A stretch of 14,310 nt of DNA from Bacteroidota bacterium (GTDB lineage: Bacteria > Bacteroidota > Bacteroidia > NS11-12g > UBA955), in contig RGEC01000032.1 in the NCBI GenBank assembly GCA_009918425.1, forward strand, positions 1 through 14,310, read 5' to 3'. The notes under the pieces were generated by a model. The model was not told where the DNA came from, ran no database searches, and was given only the letters and a program-made list of their open reading frames with translations. This document shows, piece after piece, positions 14,294 through 14,310 of this stretch. Within the stretch, counting starts at the first letter, position 1. Each line of letters starts with the position of its first letter. The translations under genes were made by a program, and so were the position numbers.

Positions 14294-14310
14294 ACTGCCG
14301 ACGGACAATT

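Noticed and set aside
1..14310. AATT at both window ends as a sign of a cloned Tsp509I/EcoRI-type fragment
   Set aside because: AATT occurs many times inside the window and the match was noticed after the fact; it says nothing about biology.

Overview
The window comes from a Bacteroidota (Bacteroidetes) chromosome, probably of the Chitinophagales/Sphingobacteriales/Saprospirales kind. Four things point there. The prolyl-tRNA synthetase fragment, the bacillithiol-type glycosyltransferase BshA, the lipoprotein with a Bacteroidota-style beta-helix tail and the short ECF sigma factor all resemble members from that phylum. Most genes lack a recognisable Shine-Dalgarno sequence. Several genes are preceded by the Bacteroidota -7 promoter box TAnnTTTG. 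Base composition looks near 45% GC by eye. No rRNA, tRNA, CRISPR array or insertion sequence was seen.

Layout. At 1-242 is the 3' end of proS, meeting a nitroreductase gene tail to tail. At 236-3936 is a minus-strand block read right to left: kdsD (arabinose-5-phosphate isomerase), manC (GDP-mannose pyrophosphorylase), a possible small ORF plus a structured leader, a DMT/EamA transporter and the nitroreductase. At 4086-6299 is recQ, divergent from kdsD, followed by a terminator hairpin. A promoter and an orphan ECF sigma factor (6335-6847) follow at once. bshA (6849-7973, minus) converges on the sigma gene and diverges from tadA (8050-8493). tadA abuts the end of a beta-helix lipoprotein gene (8494-9879, minus), which lies downstream of a frame-disrupted GT4 glycosyltransferase (9940-10990, minus). 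lptB, lplA and nth form a tight plus-strand run (11066-13391). The last gene is a KilA-N domain gene on the minus strand (13475-14293).

How the genes fit together. Most of the content is housekeeping: translation and tRNA editing (proS, tadA), DNA repair (recQ, nth), envelope sugars and LPS (kdsD, manC, lptB, the broken glycosyltransferase), thiol metabolism (bshA) and lipoylation (lplA). KdsD and LptB both serve LPS: one in Kdo synthesis, the other in export. I do not see a clear new multi-gene system.

The most interesting signals are regulatory. They are a leader before the DMT transporter with two mutually exclusive hairpins and a nine-codon ORF, -7 boxes lying 4-5 bases before start codons (predicting leaderless mRNAs for the sigma factor, lptB and perhaps tadA), a dyad over the kdsD promoter, and a perfect 13-bp inverted repeat inside the KilA-N gene.
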